Shown here in pieces: positions 19,917 through 27,214 of a stretch of DNA of 64,000 nucleotides. The DNA is from Streptomyces sp. NBC_00223. GTDB lineage: Bacteria; Actinomycetota; Actinomycetes; Streptomycetales; Streptomycetaceae. The stretch spans positions 2,356,001-2,420,000 of the forward strand of contig NZ_CP108109.1 in assembly GCF_036199905.1 (NCBI RefSeq), written 5' to 3'. The notes beneath the pieces were generated by a model. That model saw only the letters and a program-made list of their open reading frames with translations, made no database searches and had not been told where the DNA came from. The translations under genes and the position numbers were made by a program. Within the stretch, counting starts at the first letter, position 1. The number at the start of each line of letters is the position of its first letter.

Positions 19917-19945
19917 TTGACAGCACCTGCGGCACTTGTTCAAAT
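19917..19945 (+). promoter_or_regulatory. Predicted promoter of the NRPS/glycosyltransferase operon
   Basis: TTGACA (19917-19922), 17-bp spacer, TCAAAT (19940-19945): a near-consensus vegetative (HrdB) promoter in otherwise GC-rich DNA, giving a predicted start near 19952 and a leader of about 210 nt before the first ORF. The rest of the 19532-20161 gap contains a LacI-type operator and an ORF at 19652-19954 that I do not trust. Confidence 0.6.
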
Positions 19946-19987
19946 GTCGGTTGATCACGGGGGTCACAGGTTAGATCAGGGTCGAAG

Positions 19988-20001
19988 TGGGAGCGTTCCC
20001 A
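19988..20001. promoter_or_regulatory. LacI/CebR-type operator-like palindrome
   Basis: TGGGAGCGTTCCCA differs at one position from the CebR consensus TGGGAGCGCTCCCA used by cello-oligosaccharide-responsive LacI repressors in Streptomyces. It lies about 36 bp downstream of the predicted transcription start, where a bound repressor would block elongation. No LacI gene is in the window. Confidence 0.6.
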
Positions 20002-20161
20002 CGCTGCTGGCATCGCCATCTCCCGGGATACCTGTCGTCCGTCCGCCGGATCGCCGCCCCACCCGCCGGCCGCATCCGAAAACGCCATCCGCATCCCCGC
20101 TTCGGTGTGGTGACGGACCGTCAGGACGTCAGCTCATGTACTACCCGCAAGGAGATCCGCC

Positions 20162-20215
20162 ATGGATGTCGCGTGTGCCCCCCACGGTGTCGCAGGCCGG
20201 GGAGGCCCGCGATGA
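20162..20215 (+). CDS. Short coupled ORF, 17 residues
   Basis: Encodes MDVACAPHGVAGRGGPR. It has one of the best ribosome-binding sites in the window (AAGGAG, 7-bp spacing). Its TGA overlaps the ATG of the carrier-protein gene, so terminating ribosomes would re-initiate there. It may be a translational-coupling leader or a small peptide product. There is no repeated-codon signature of an attenuator. Translation is inferred, not shown. Confidence 0.45.
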   Translation: MDVACAPHGVAGRGGPR

Positions 20216-20571
20216 GCGCCGTCACCGGTCCCGCGGAGAACCCCGGCGCCCACCCGGTCGAGGAGGGGATCGCCCGGCTCTGGGCCGACGCCCTCGGCCG
20301 GCAACCACCAAGCTTCGACGCCGACTTCTTCGACGTGGGCGGCACTTCGCTCGCGCTGGTCCGTTTCCTGGGCGGCGTCCAGGACACCTACGGCGTCGAA
20401 CTGCCCATGGACCAGCTCTTCACCGGCGGCTTCTCCGTCTCGTACGCCGCCGCGGCCGTCGAGGAACTGCTGCTGGCCGGGGTCGACCCGAACGAACTGG
20501 ACACGCTCGTGGCCGAGTTGGACTCACTGAGCGACGACGAGATCCGTGTGCTCCTCGCGGAGGAGTCGTAA
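20212..20571 (+). CDS. Stand-alone acyl/peptidyl carrier protein
   Basis: Carrier protein of 119 residues. The phosphopantetheine attachment motif is DVGGTSLALV with Ser46. Flanking helices (EEGIARLWADALGRQP before, GGVQDTYGVELPMDQLF after) are those of NRPS/PKS carriers. An extended C-terminus (VEELLLAGVDPNELDTLVAE... up to LLAEES) looks like the tail seen after the PCP of the second NRPS (VEELLLAEIEALSDAEVETL), suggesting a shared interaction element. It leads the operon and is the likely acceptor for the acyl group made by the E1/E2 pair downstream. ATG 20212 with GGGGAGG. Confidence 0.9.
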   Translation: MSAVTGPAENPGAHPVEEGIARLWADALGRQPPSFDADFFDVGGTSLALVRFLGGVQDTYGVELPMDQLFTGGFSVSYAAAAVEELLLAGVDPNELDTLVAELDSLSDDEIRVLLAEES

Positions 20572-20577
20572 CGCGCC

Positions 20578-23500
20578 ATGGCTCTCTTCCTGTTGGTCAC
20601 GCACGGCAGTGACGGCGACGTCCTCCCGTTCGTGGGCCTCGGTGCCGCGCTGACCAGGGCCGGTCACCGGGCCGTACTGCTCACCCACGCCCCCTACCGC
20701 GACGCCGCGCTCGCCGCCGGTCTCGGCTTCGAACCGATCGACGGCGAGGCCGAGTTCGAGCGCACTCTCGCCGACACCCCCACGCTGCTCGGCGGCGACC
20801 GGCAGCCGTGGGACGCCTTCTACCGCCGCAACGGCCTCTTCGAGCAGATCGTCACCGAGACGGCCGCGCTGCGCAGGCTGCACCGGCCCGGCGAGACCGT
20901 ACTGGTCGGCCGGCACACCTCCGCGGTCTCCGTACGGTTCGCCGCCGAACTGCTCGGCGCGCCCGTCGCCTGGGTGGCGGTGGCACCGATCCAGCTCGCC
21001 GCAGTGCCCGTGGCCGCCCATGTCTACGGCACCCAGCTCGCCGAGGGGTTCGCCGACGTACGGCGGCGGCTCGGGCTGGCCCCGCTGGACGAGTGGCGCG
21101 GCTGGTTCGCCGGGTGCGACACCGAGATCGGGCTCTGGCCGGGCTGGTTCGACGCCGCCGGCCACCACTCGCCCGACCGGGTCGTGCTCACCGGATTCCC
21201 CCTCGCGGACGGAGCGTCCGACGCGCTGGGGGCCACGACGGGGACCGGCGGCGTGGGGGCCGCCGGTTCCCTCACCGCGTTCAACGAGCTGTTCGGCGAG
21301 GAGGTCCGCCCGGTCCTGGCGACCGGCGGCACCGGGCGCATGCTGCGCCCCGACTACTACCCGGCGCTGGTGGCGGCCGCGGAGCTGAGCGAGCTGCCCA
21401 CCGTCCTGGTCGCCCGCCACCGTGAGCTGCTGCCCGCCCGGCTGCCGCGCAACGTCCGCTGGAGCCCGGGGCTCCGCTACGCCGACGTACTGCCGAAGGC
21501 CGCCGCGATCGTGCACCACGGCGGCATCGGTACGTGTGCGCGTGCGCTGGCGGCCGGTACGCCGCAGGTGCTGATGGCCGACGGGATCGACCGGCCCGAC
21601 AACGCCGCCAGGCTCGCCCGGCACGGTCTCGCCCACGCGGTGCCGGCCACCGACTGGCAGCCGGACGTGCTGGCGCGCCGGATACGGGCCGCCGCGCGCG
21701 ACACGGGGTGTTCGGCGCGGGTGCGGGCGGTCGCCGGGCCGGGGAAGGGCCGTCCGGCCCTGGAGGTGGCGGCCGAACTGCTCGCGGCGCTCCCGCACGG
21801 GCGCGAGTCCGGTGCCCGGCCGGCACGCGGCGGCGCGGCCCTCGCGGACCGCCTCCGCGGCCTGCCCCCCGCCGAACGCGCCCACCTCCTGACCCGCCTC
21901 CGCCACCGCCTCCCCCTACCGCCCCCGACAGCCGGGTCCCACCCCGCCGCATCGATCAGCGCACCCGAGGCGCCCAGCTCGGCCGGGGCCCACCCGCCGG
22001 GCGACTTGCCCAAGCAGGACGCTCTGCCCGCCCCGGGCAGCAGGGCCGAACCGGGCGCGGAGTCCGTACGGCCCGCCTCGGCCAACCGCCTGTCCACGGG
22101 CCCCAACCCGCCCGAGCGGACCACCTCAACCCGCACCCGCGCGGCGGCGGATGTCACGCCCGAGGAGGCCGGCTCGGCCAGGGCCCGCACGCCGGGCGGC
22201 TTGTCCGAGGCGGCCGACCACCCGTCCTCGCCGGACGACTGCACCGAGCCGGGCGCACCCGCGGCGGCGACCGTGGCCGGTGGGCCGGACGAGCGGACCG
22301 CGGCAACTCGCATACCGGCCAGCCCGGTTGAGCCGGATGTTCGTGGTAACAGCGGGTCGCGGCCCGGCGTCGCGGCGACGGGCGGCGCCGTCGGAGGCAG
22401 CCGGGGCGGGCGGATGAGGATTCTGCTCGCGCAGAACCTCATCCACCTCCCCTCGCACGGCGGCGCCAACCGTTCCAACCGCCTGCTGCTCGAACAGTTG
22501 GCGGCCCGCGGCCACGACTGCCATGTCGTGAGCCCCCTGACCGGCGCACTCGCCACCCACGACACGGGCACGGCCGACCCCGGCCCCGACGCCGACCCCG
22601 GCGCCGCCGCCGACGCCCTGCTCGCCCGCGGCGTCACCCTCCTGTCCGACGGCCCCGACGCCGTCGTCTACACCCACCGCGGCGTCACCGTGCACGCCGT
22701 CCGCTCGCCGTCGCTGCTGCCCGCCCGGGTACGGACCGTCGCACGGGACCTCGTACCGGACCGGACCCTCGTACCGGGCGACGACCCCGGGCACATGATG
22801 CTCGGCGCCGCCCTCGCGGCCACCCCCACGCGGGTGGTCTACCTGGTCCACACCCTCCAGCAACTCCCCTTCGGGCCGGGCGCGTTCTACCCGAGCGAGG
22901 CCGGCACCCGGCTGGTGCGCAAGGCCGCGGCGGTGATCGCGGTGAGCAAGGCCGGCCAGGACTACGTACGCGAACACGCCGGACTGCGGGCCCGGTTGGT
23001 GTACCCGCAGGTGTACGGGAGCGGCCCGTTCCCCGCGTACGGCGTCTTCGGCCGGGGCGCCGTCACGATGGTCAACCCCTGTGGCTACAAGGGCATCACC
23101 GTGCTGCTCGCGCTCGCGGACGCGCTGCCCGACACCCCGTTCCTCGCCGTACCGACCTGGGGCACCCAGCCGGACGAACTGGCCGAGCTGCGGCGGCGGC
23201 CCAACATCACGACCGTCGCACCCGTGGACGACATCGACGAGGTGCTGCGCCGTACCGGTGTGCTGCTGATGCCCTCGCTCTGGGACGAGACCTTCGGCTA
23301 CACCTGCGTGGAGGCCATGCTGCGCGGCATCCCGGTGCTGGCGTCGGCGGTCGGCGGGCTCGGCGAGGCCAAGCTCGGGGTCCCCGGTCTGCTGCCGGTA
23401 CGCCGGGTGACCCGGTACGCGGCGCGCGAGGGACAGGCCAGGCCCGTCCCCGTCGTCCCCGAGCAGGACCTCGGCCCGTGGCGTACGGCCCTGGACCGAC

Positions 23501-23862
23501 TCCTCACCGACCGGGCGCACTACGACGACCGGGCTCGGGCGTCCCGGGCGGCCGCGGAGAGCTTTGTCACCGGGATCGACCCCGGCGACTTCGAACGTGC
23601 CCTACGGGACGTCGAGATCACGGACGACACCCCCGGCTCCCCTTCCCCCAGGCCCCGTCACACCACGGCCACCCGCACGGCCGCACTGCGCGTACTGGCG
23701 GCACGGCGGGCCGCCGCCCTGCGCACGGCCCCGGTCCCGACCGCCGTGAAGGCCGACGCGGGCACCGGACCCGGCGCGGACGAACGATACGGCGTGGCCG
23801 CCCCGGACCCCCGGTCCGTCACGGCCGACGCAACGAACGGAGAGGGCGCACAGCCATGTTGA
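20578..23862 (+). CDS. Fused double glycosyltransferase (GT1-like + GT4-like)
   Basis: Protein of 1094 residues with two glycosyltransferases. Residues 1-405: GT1/RhlB-type, N-terminal LLVTHGSDGDVLPFVGLGAA and the nucleotide-sugar signature HHGGIGTCARALAAGTPQVL. Residues about 406-612: a low-complexity Pro/Ala/Ser linker containing a helix LRGLPPAERAHLLTRLR. Residues 613-1010: GT4 type, starting MRILLAQNLIHLPSHGGANR with the EX7E motif ETFGYTCVE. The C-terminal tail has TAALRVLAARRAAALR, like the helices preceding condensation domains in the next proteins. It would add two sugars to a carrier-bound intermediate or released product. It starts 6 bp after the carrier gene and overlaps the E1 gene by 7 bp. 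An internal ATG at 22414 could allow a separate GT4. Confidence 0.88.
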   Translation: MALFLLVTHGSDGDVLPFVGLGAALTRAGHRAVLLTHAPYRDAALAAGLGFEPIDGEAEFERTLADTPTLLGGDRQPWDAFYRRNGLFEQIVTETAALRRLHRPGETVLVGRHTSAVSVRFAAELLGAPVAWVAVAPIQLAAVPVAAHVYGTQLAEGFADVRRRLGLAPLDEWRGWFAGCDTEIGLWPGWFDAAGHHSPDRVVLTGFPLADGASDALGATTGTGGVGAAGSLTAFNELFGEEVRPVLATGGTGRMLRPDYYPALVAAAELSELPTVLVARHRELLPARLPRNVRWSPGLRYADVLPKAAAIVHHGGIGTCARALAAGTPQVLMADGIDRPDNAARLARHGLAHAVPATDWQPDVLARRIRAAARDTGCSARVRAVAGPGKGRPALEVAAELLAALPHGRESGARPARGGAALADRLRGLPPAERAHLLTRLRHRLPLPPPTAGSHPAASISAPEAPSSAGAHPPGDLPKQDALPAPGSRAEPGAESVRPASANRLSTGPNPPERTTSTRTRAAADVTPEEAGSARARTPGGLSEAADHPSSPDDCTEPGAPAAATVAGGPDERTAATRIPASPVEPDVRGNSGSRPGVAATGGAVGGSRGGRMRILLAQNLIHLPSHGGANRSNRLLLEQLAARGHDCHVVSPLTGALATHDTGTADPGPDADPGAAADALLARGVTLLSDGPDAVVYTHRGVTVHAVRSPSLLPARVRTVARDLVPDRTLVPGDDPGHMMLGAALAATPTRVVYLVHTLQQLPFGPGAFYPSEAGTRLVRKAAAVIAVSKAGQDYVREHAGLRARLVYPQVYGSGPFPAYGVFGRGAVTMVNPCGYKGITVLLALADALPDTPFLAVPTWGTQPDELAELRRRPNITTVAPVDDIDEVLRRTGVLLMPSLWDETFGYTCVEAMLRGIPVLASAVGGLGEAKLGVPGLLPVRRVTRYAAREGQARPVPVVPEQDLGPWRTALDRLLTDRAHYDDRARASRAAAESFVTGIDPGDFERALRDVEITDDTPGSPSPRPRHTTATRTAALRVLAARRAAALRTAPVPTAVKADAGTGPGADERYGVAAPDPRSVTADATNGEGAQPC

Positions 23863-25964
23863 GAACCGCGGCACCCACCACGCGCGGCGGAGCCCCCGAG
23901 CCCTCGCAACCGTCGGAACTCCCGGAACCCACCGAATCCTCCGAGTCGTCCGAACCCTCGGACCAGGACCTCGCACTCCTGCTGCTGATCCGCCACTTCG
24001 AGCAGTCCCTGCTCACCCTCTTCGGCGAGGGCCGGATCAGCGGGACCACACACACCTGCCTGGGCCAGGAGTACGTCCCGGTCGCCGTCGCCCCGCTGCT
24101 GCGCGCGGACGACTTCGTCTTCAGCAACCACCGCGGCCACGGCCACTATCTGGCCAGGACCGGTGACGCCGAGGGCCTGCTCGCCGAGGTCATGGGCCGG
24201 GCGGGCGCGGTCTGCGGCGGGGTCGGCGGCAGCCAGCACGTATACGCCGGCGGCTATCTGTCCACCGGTGTGCAGGGCGAGAGCCTGCCGGTCGCCGTCG
24301 GGGCCGCCCTGCACAGCCGCCGCACCCGGCCCGGCGCCCTCGCGCTGGCCTTCGTCGGCGACGGCACGTGGGGCGAGGGCTCGGTGTACGAGGCGCTGAA
24401 CATGGCCGCGCTGTGGCGGCTGCCCGTCGTGGTCGTGGTGGAGAACAACGGCATCGCGCAGTCCACGCCCACCTCCGCTCAGCTCGCCGGCACCATCCGG
24501 GACCGCGCCCGGGCCTTCGGCGCCGACTACCACCACTCGGCGCAGCGGGACGTCGCCGCGCTGCGGGCCGAACTCGCCCCCCTGATCGGGCGGGTGCGCG
24601 AGGGCCACGGCCCGCTGGTGGTGGAGCTGGCCACCGACCGGCTCGGCCCGCACAGCAAGGGCGACGACACCCGGTCCGCCGACGAGGTGGCGGCGCTGCG
24701 CGCGGAGGACTGGTACGCGCGGTACGCGGCGGCGTTCCCCGAGCGGTTCGCGGAGTGGGACGCCCGTCAGGCCGACGCCGTACGCGCCCTGGTCGCCGAG
24801 GTGTCCGCGCGGCCGCCGTCCGACGGGCGGGCCGCGTCCGTCGGCGCGACCGCCGACAGGGCGCCGGGCGTACCGACGCCCACGCCCACCCCCACGGACA
24901 GCGACGGCCCCGCCCGCGAACGCGTCGCCCAGAACCTCAACCGCGCGCTGCACGACCTCTTCGAGGCCGACCCCTCCGTCCAGCTGCTGGGCGAGGACGT
25001 CAGCGACCCCTACGGCGGCGCGTTCAAGATCACCCGGGGGCTGTCCACCCGCTTCGGCGACCGGGTACGTTCCACCCCGCTCAGCGAGGGCGGCATCGTC
25101 GGCGCGGGCGCGGGCATCGCGCTGGCGGGCGGCAAGGCCGTGGTGGAGATGATGTTCGGCGACTTCGTCACGCTCGCCTTCGACCAACTGGTCAACTTCG
25201 CCGCCAAGTCCGTGACCATGTACGGCCGTCCGGTGCCCGTACCGCTGCTGATCCGCTGCCCGGTGGGCGGCCGCCGGGGCTACGGGCCGACGCACAGCCA
25301 GAGTCCGCAGAAGCATCTGCTCGGTGTGCCGGACCTGGCGCTGTACGAACTCACGCCGTTCCACGACGCGGGCCCGCTGCTGCGGCACGCGCTCGGCCGT
25401 GGCGGTCCCGCCGTGCTGTTCGAGGACAAGATCCTCTACACCGAACGCCGGTTCACCGGGGGCACGGTGGATGACGTGCTGCGCTACGAACTGGTCGGCG
25501 CGCAACCGGCGTTGGCGGTCGTCGGACCGGCCGGTATCGAGCGTTTCGACGCGGTGGTGATCGCGCCCGGCGGCCTCGCCCACCGGGCCCTGGAGGCGGT
25601 GCGCGAGCTGCTGCTCCAGGACGAGGTGAGCTGCCGGCTGCTCGTACCGGCGCAACTGCACCCGCTGGACGGGGACGGACTCGCGGCGCTGTGCGGCGAC
25701 GCCCCGGCCGTACTGGTCGTGGAGGACGGTACGCCGGGCGGCAGTTGGGGCACAGAGGTCGCGCACGTCCTGCACGACCGGCTGTGGTCGACGCTCGGCC
25801 GGCCGGTCCGGGTGCTGAGCGCGGCGGACAGCGTGATCCCCGCCGCACCCCATCTGGAGGAGCGGGTGTTCGCGAGCGCCGGGGACATCCGCGGCGCCGT
25901 CCTCGCGATGACCGCCGACCACGCCGACCACGCAGTTCACCACGGACAGGAGCGGCGGCCATGA
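23856..25964 (+). CDS. 2-oxoacid/ketose dehydrogenase-type E1, alpha-beta fusion
   Basis: Thiamine-diphosphate enzyme of 702 residues. The alpha half (about 40-330) has FSNHRGHGHYLARTGD, the ThDP motif GDGTWGEGSVYEALNMAALW with the closing NN of VVVENNGIAQ, and GGVGGSQHV. The beta half (about 355-690) has LLGEDVSDPYGGAFKIT, TPLSEGGIVGAGAGIALAGG and YGPTHSQSPQ. House-keeping E1 enzymes usually have separate subunits. Fused E1s in the naphthyridinomycin and quinocarcin pathways (NapB type) transfer a C2 unit from a ketose to a carrier protein, which is the best precedent. The N-terminal 35 residues are Ser/Pro/Glu repeats. It overlaps the E2 gene by 4 bp. Confidence 0.9.
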   Translation: MLRTAAPTTRGGAPEPSQPSELPEPTESSESSEPSDQDLALLLLIRHFEQSLLTLFGEGRISGTTHTCLGQEYVPVAVAPLLRADDFVFSNHRGHGHYLARTGDAEGLLAEVMGRAGAVCGGVGGSQHVYAGGYLSTGVQGESLPVAVGAALHSRRTRPGALALAFVGDGTWGEGSVYEALNMAALWRLPVVVVVENNGIAQSTPTSAQLAGTIRDRARAFGADYHHSAQRDVAALRAELAPLIGRVREGHGPLVVELATDRLGPHSKGDDTRSADEVAALRAEDWYARYAAAFPERFAEWDARQADAVRALVAEVSARPPSDGRAASVGATADRAPGVPTPTPTPTDSDGPARERVAQNLNRALHDLFEADPSVQLLGEDVSDPYGGAFKITRGLSTRFGDRVRSTPLSEGGIVGAGAGIALAGGKAVVEMMFGDFVTLAFDQLVNFAAKSVTMYGRPVPVPLLIRCPVGGRRGYGPTHSQSPQKHLLGVPDLALYELTPFHDAGPLLRHALGRGGPAVLFEDKILYTERRFTGGTVDDVLRYELVGAQPALAVVGPAGIERFDAVVIAPGGLAHRALEAVRELLLQDEVSCRLLVPAQLHPLDGDGLAALCGDAPAVLVVEDGTPGGSWGTEVAHVLHDRLWSTLGRPVRVLSAADSVIPAAPHLEERVFASAGDIRGAVLAMTADHADHAVHHGQERRP

Positions 25965-27214
25965 CCGAGTACCGCATGCCGAAGATCAACAACAACGACG
26001 CCGCGTACGTCCTGCTGGAGTGGGCGGTGCCCGACGGCGGCAAGGTCGCCGAGGGCGATCCGCTGCTGGAGGTGGAGACCTCCAAGGCGGTGGAGGAGCT
26101 GCCGGCCCCGTCCGGCGGCCTGGTGGAGATCCTGGCGGAGCCCGGGCGGGAGTACGCGCCGGGCGCGTTGCTGGCCCGGCTGCACGAGGACGCCGGGGCG
26201 CTGGACGCCTCGCGGACGGCGACGCTCGCCGCCGCCGCGCGGGTCGCTTCGGCCGCGCAGGTCGCTTCGGCCGCTGTGACCGCGCCGGGTACGGCCGACG
26301 GGCCCGGGCCCGTGGTGACCGCCCCCGCGCGCGCCCTGCTGGCCGAACTCGGCATACCGGAGGAGGCCGTACGGGCCCTGGGCGTGCCGCTGGTGCGGCG
26401 CGCGGAGGTCGAGCAGTTGGCCGCGGCGCGGGCCGCCGCCGGGGCGGCGGAGACGTCTTCGGATTCGGACGGTTCGGGGCAGGCCGCGCGGCGGGCGCCC
26501 GAGGCCGACCCGCCGGGGACGGTGATCGCCCCGCTGTCCCGGCTGCAACGGGCGGTGGCCGCCACCGTCACCTCGTCGCACCGGGAGGTGCCCGCCGCCT
26601 TCACCGCCGTCGAGGTGGACGTCACGGACGCGCTGGCCGAGGCACGCGCGCTGTCCGCCCGTTTCGGCACCCTCGTGGGGCTCGCCGAACTGACCCTCGC
26701 CGCGCTGGCCGCCCGCCGGGCCACCGACCCCGGGTGCTTCGCCGCGCTCACCGACGACGGCGCCGCCACCCGGCTCGTGCCGGGCGCGCACATCGGGGTG
26801 ACCTTCGACCTCGGCAACGGGCTGTTCGTCCCCGTCGTGCGCGACGCGGACCGGGCCGGGCTCGGCGAACTGGCCCGGGCACTGATGGCCCACCGGATGA
26901 CGGCGCTGCGCGGGACCTTCCGCGACCGGGACCTCCAGGGCGCCAACATCACCCTCACGCTGCACACCGACCCCGGGGTGTCCTTCGCCCTGCCGATCGT
27001 CTTCCCCGGCCAGGCGTGCGCGCTGTCCCTGGCCTCTCCCCGCCGGGTCGCCGTGCCCGACGACGAGGGGGCGGTACGGGTACGCAGCCTCGTGCAGGTC
27101 GGCGCGGCGTTCGACCACCGGCTGGTCAACGGCCGAGACGTGGTGGCGCTCCTGCGCGGCGTCAAGGACGGCCTCGAAACGCCCCTGCCCCTGGCAGCGG
27201 GTGACGACCGATGA
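25961..27214 (+). CDS. Lipoyl acyltransferase E2 component
   Basis: Protein of 417 residues. The lipoyl domain (3-77) has lipoyl-Lys in VETSKAVEEL. A peripheral-subunit-binding region (about 115-150) reads APARALLAELGIPEEAVRALG. The catalytic domain (about 185-415) has GLFVPVVRDADRAGLGELAR and SFALPIVFPGQ. The active-site motif normally DHRxxDG reads FDHRLVNGRD: the His is kept but Asp is Asn. It presumably passes an acyl group made by the adjacent E1 to the carrier protein instead of CoA. No E3 gene is present, so reoxidation, if needed, must use a housekeeping enzyme. It overlaps both neighbours by ATGA. Confidence 0.9.
   Translation: MTEYRMPKINNNDAAYVLLEWAVPDGGKVAEGDPLLEVETSKAVEELPAPSGGLVEILAEPGREYAPGALLARLHEDAGALDASRTATLAAAARVASAAQVASAAVTAPGTADGPGPVVTAPARALLAELGIPEEAVRALGVPLVRRAEVEQLAAARAAAGAAETSSDSDGSGQAARRAPEADPPGTVIAPLSRLQRAVAATVTSSHREVPAAFTAVEVDVTDALAEARALSARFGTLVGLAELTLAALAARRATDPGCFAALTDDGAATRLVPGAHIGVTFDLGNGLFVPVVRDADRAGLGELARALMAHRMTALRGTFRDRDLQGANITLTLHTDPGVSFALPIVFPGQACALSLASPRRVAVPDDEGAVRVRSLVQVGAAFDHRLVNGRDVVALLRGVKDGLETPLPLAAGDDR

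Noticed and set aside
19652-19954. Possible 100-residue protein upstream of the NRPS operon
   Set aside because: Its start is Arg-rich noise, codon bias collapses toward the end, and it overlaps the predicted promoter; no ribosome site.
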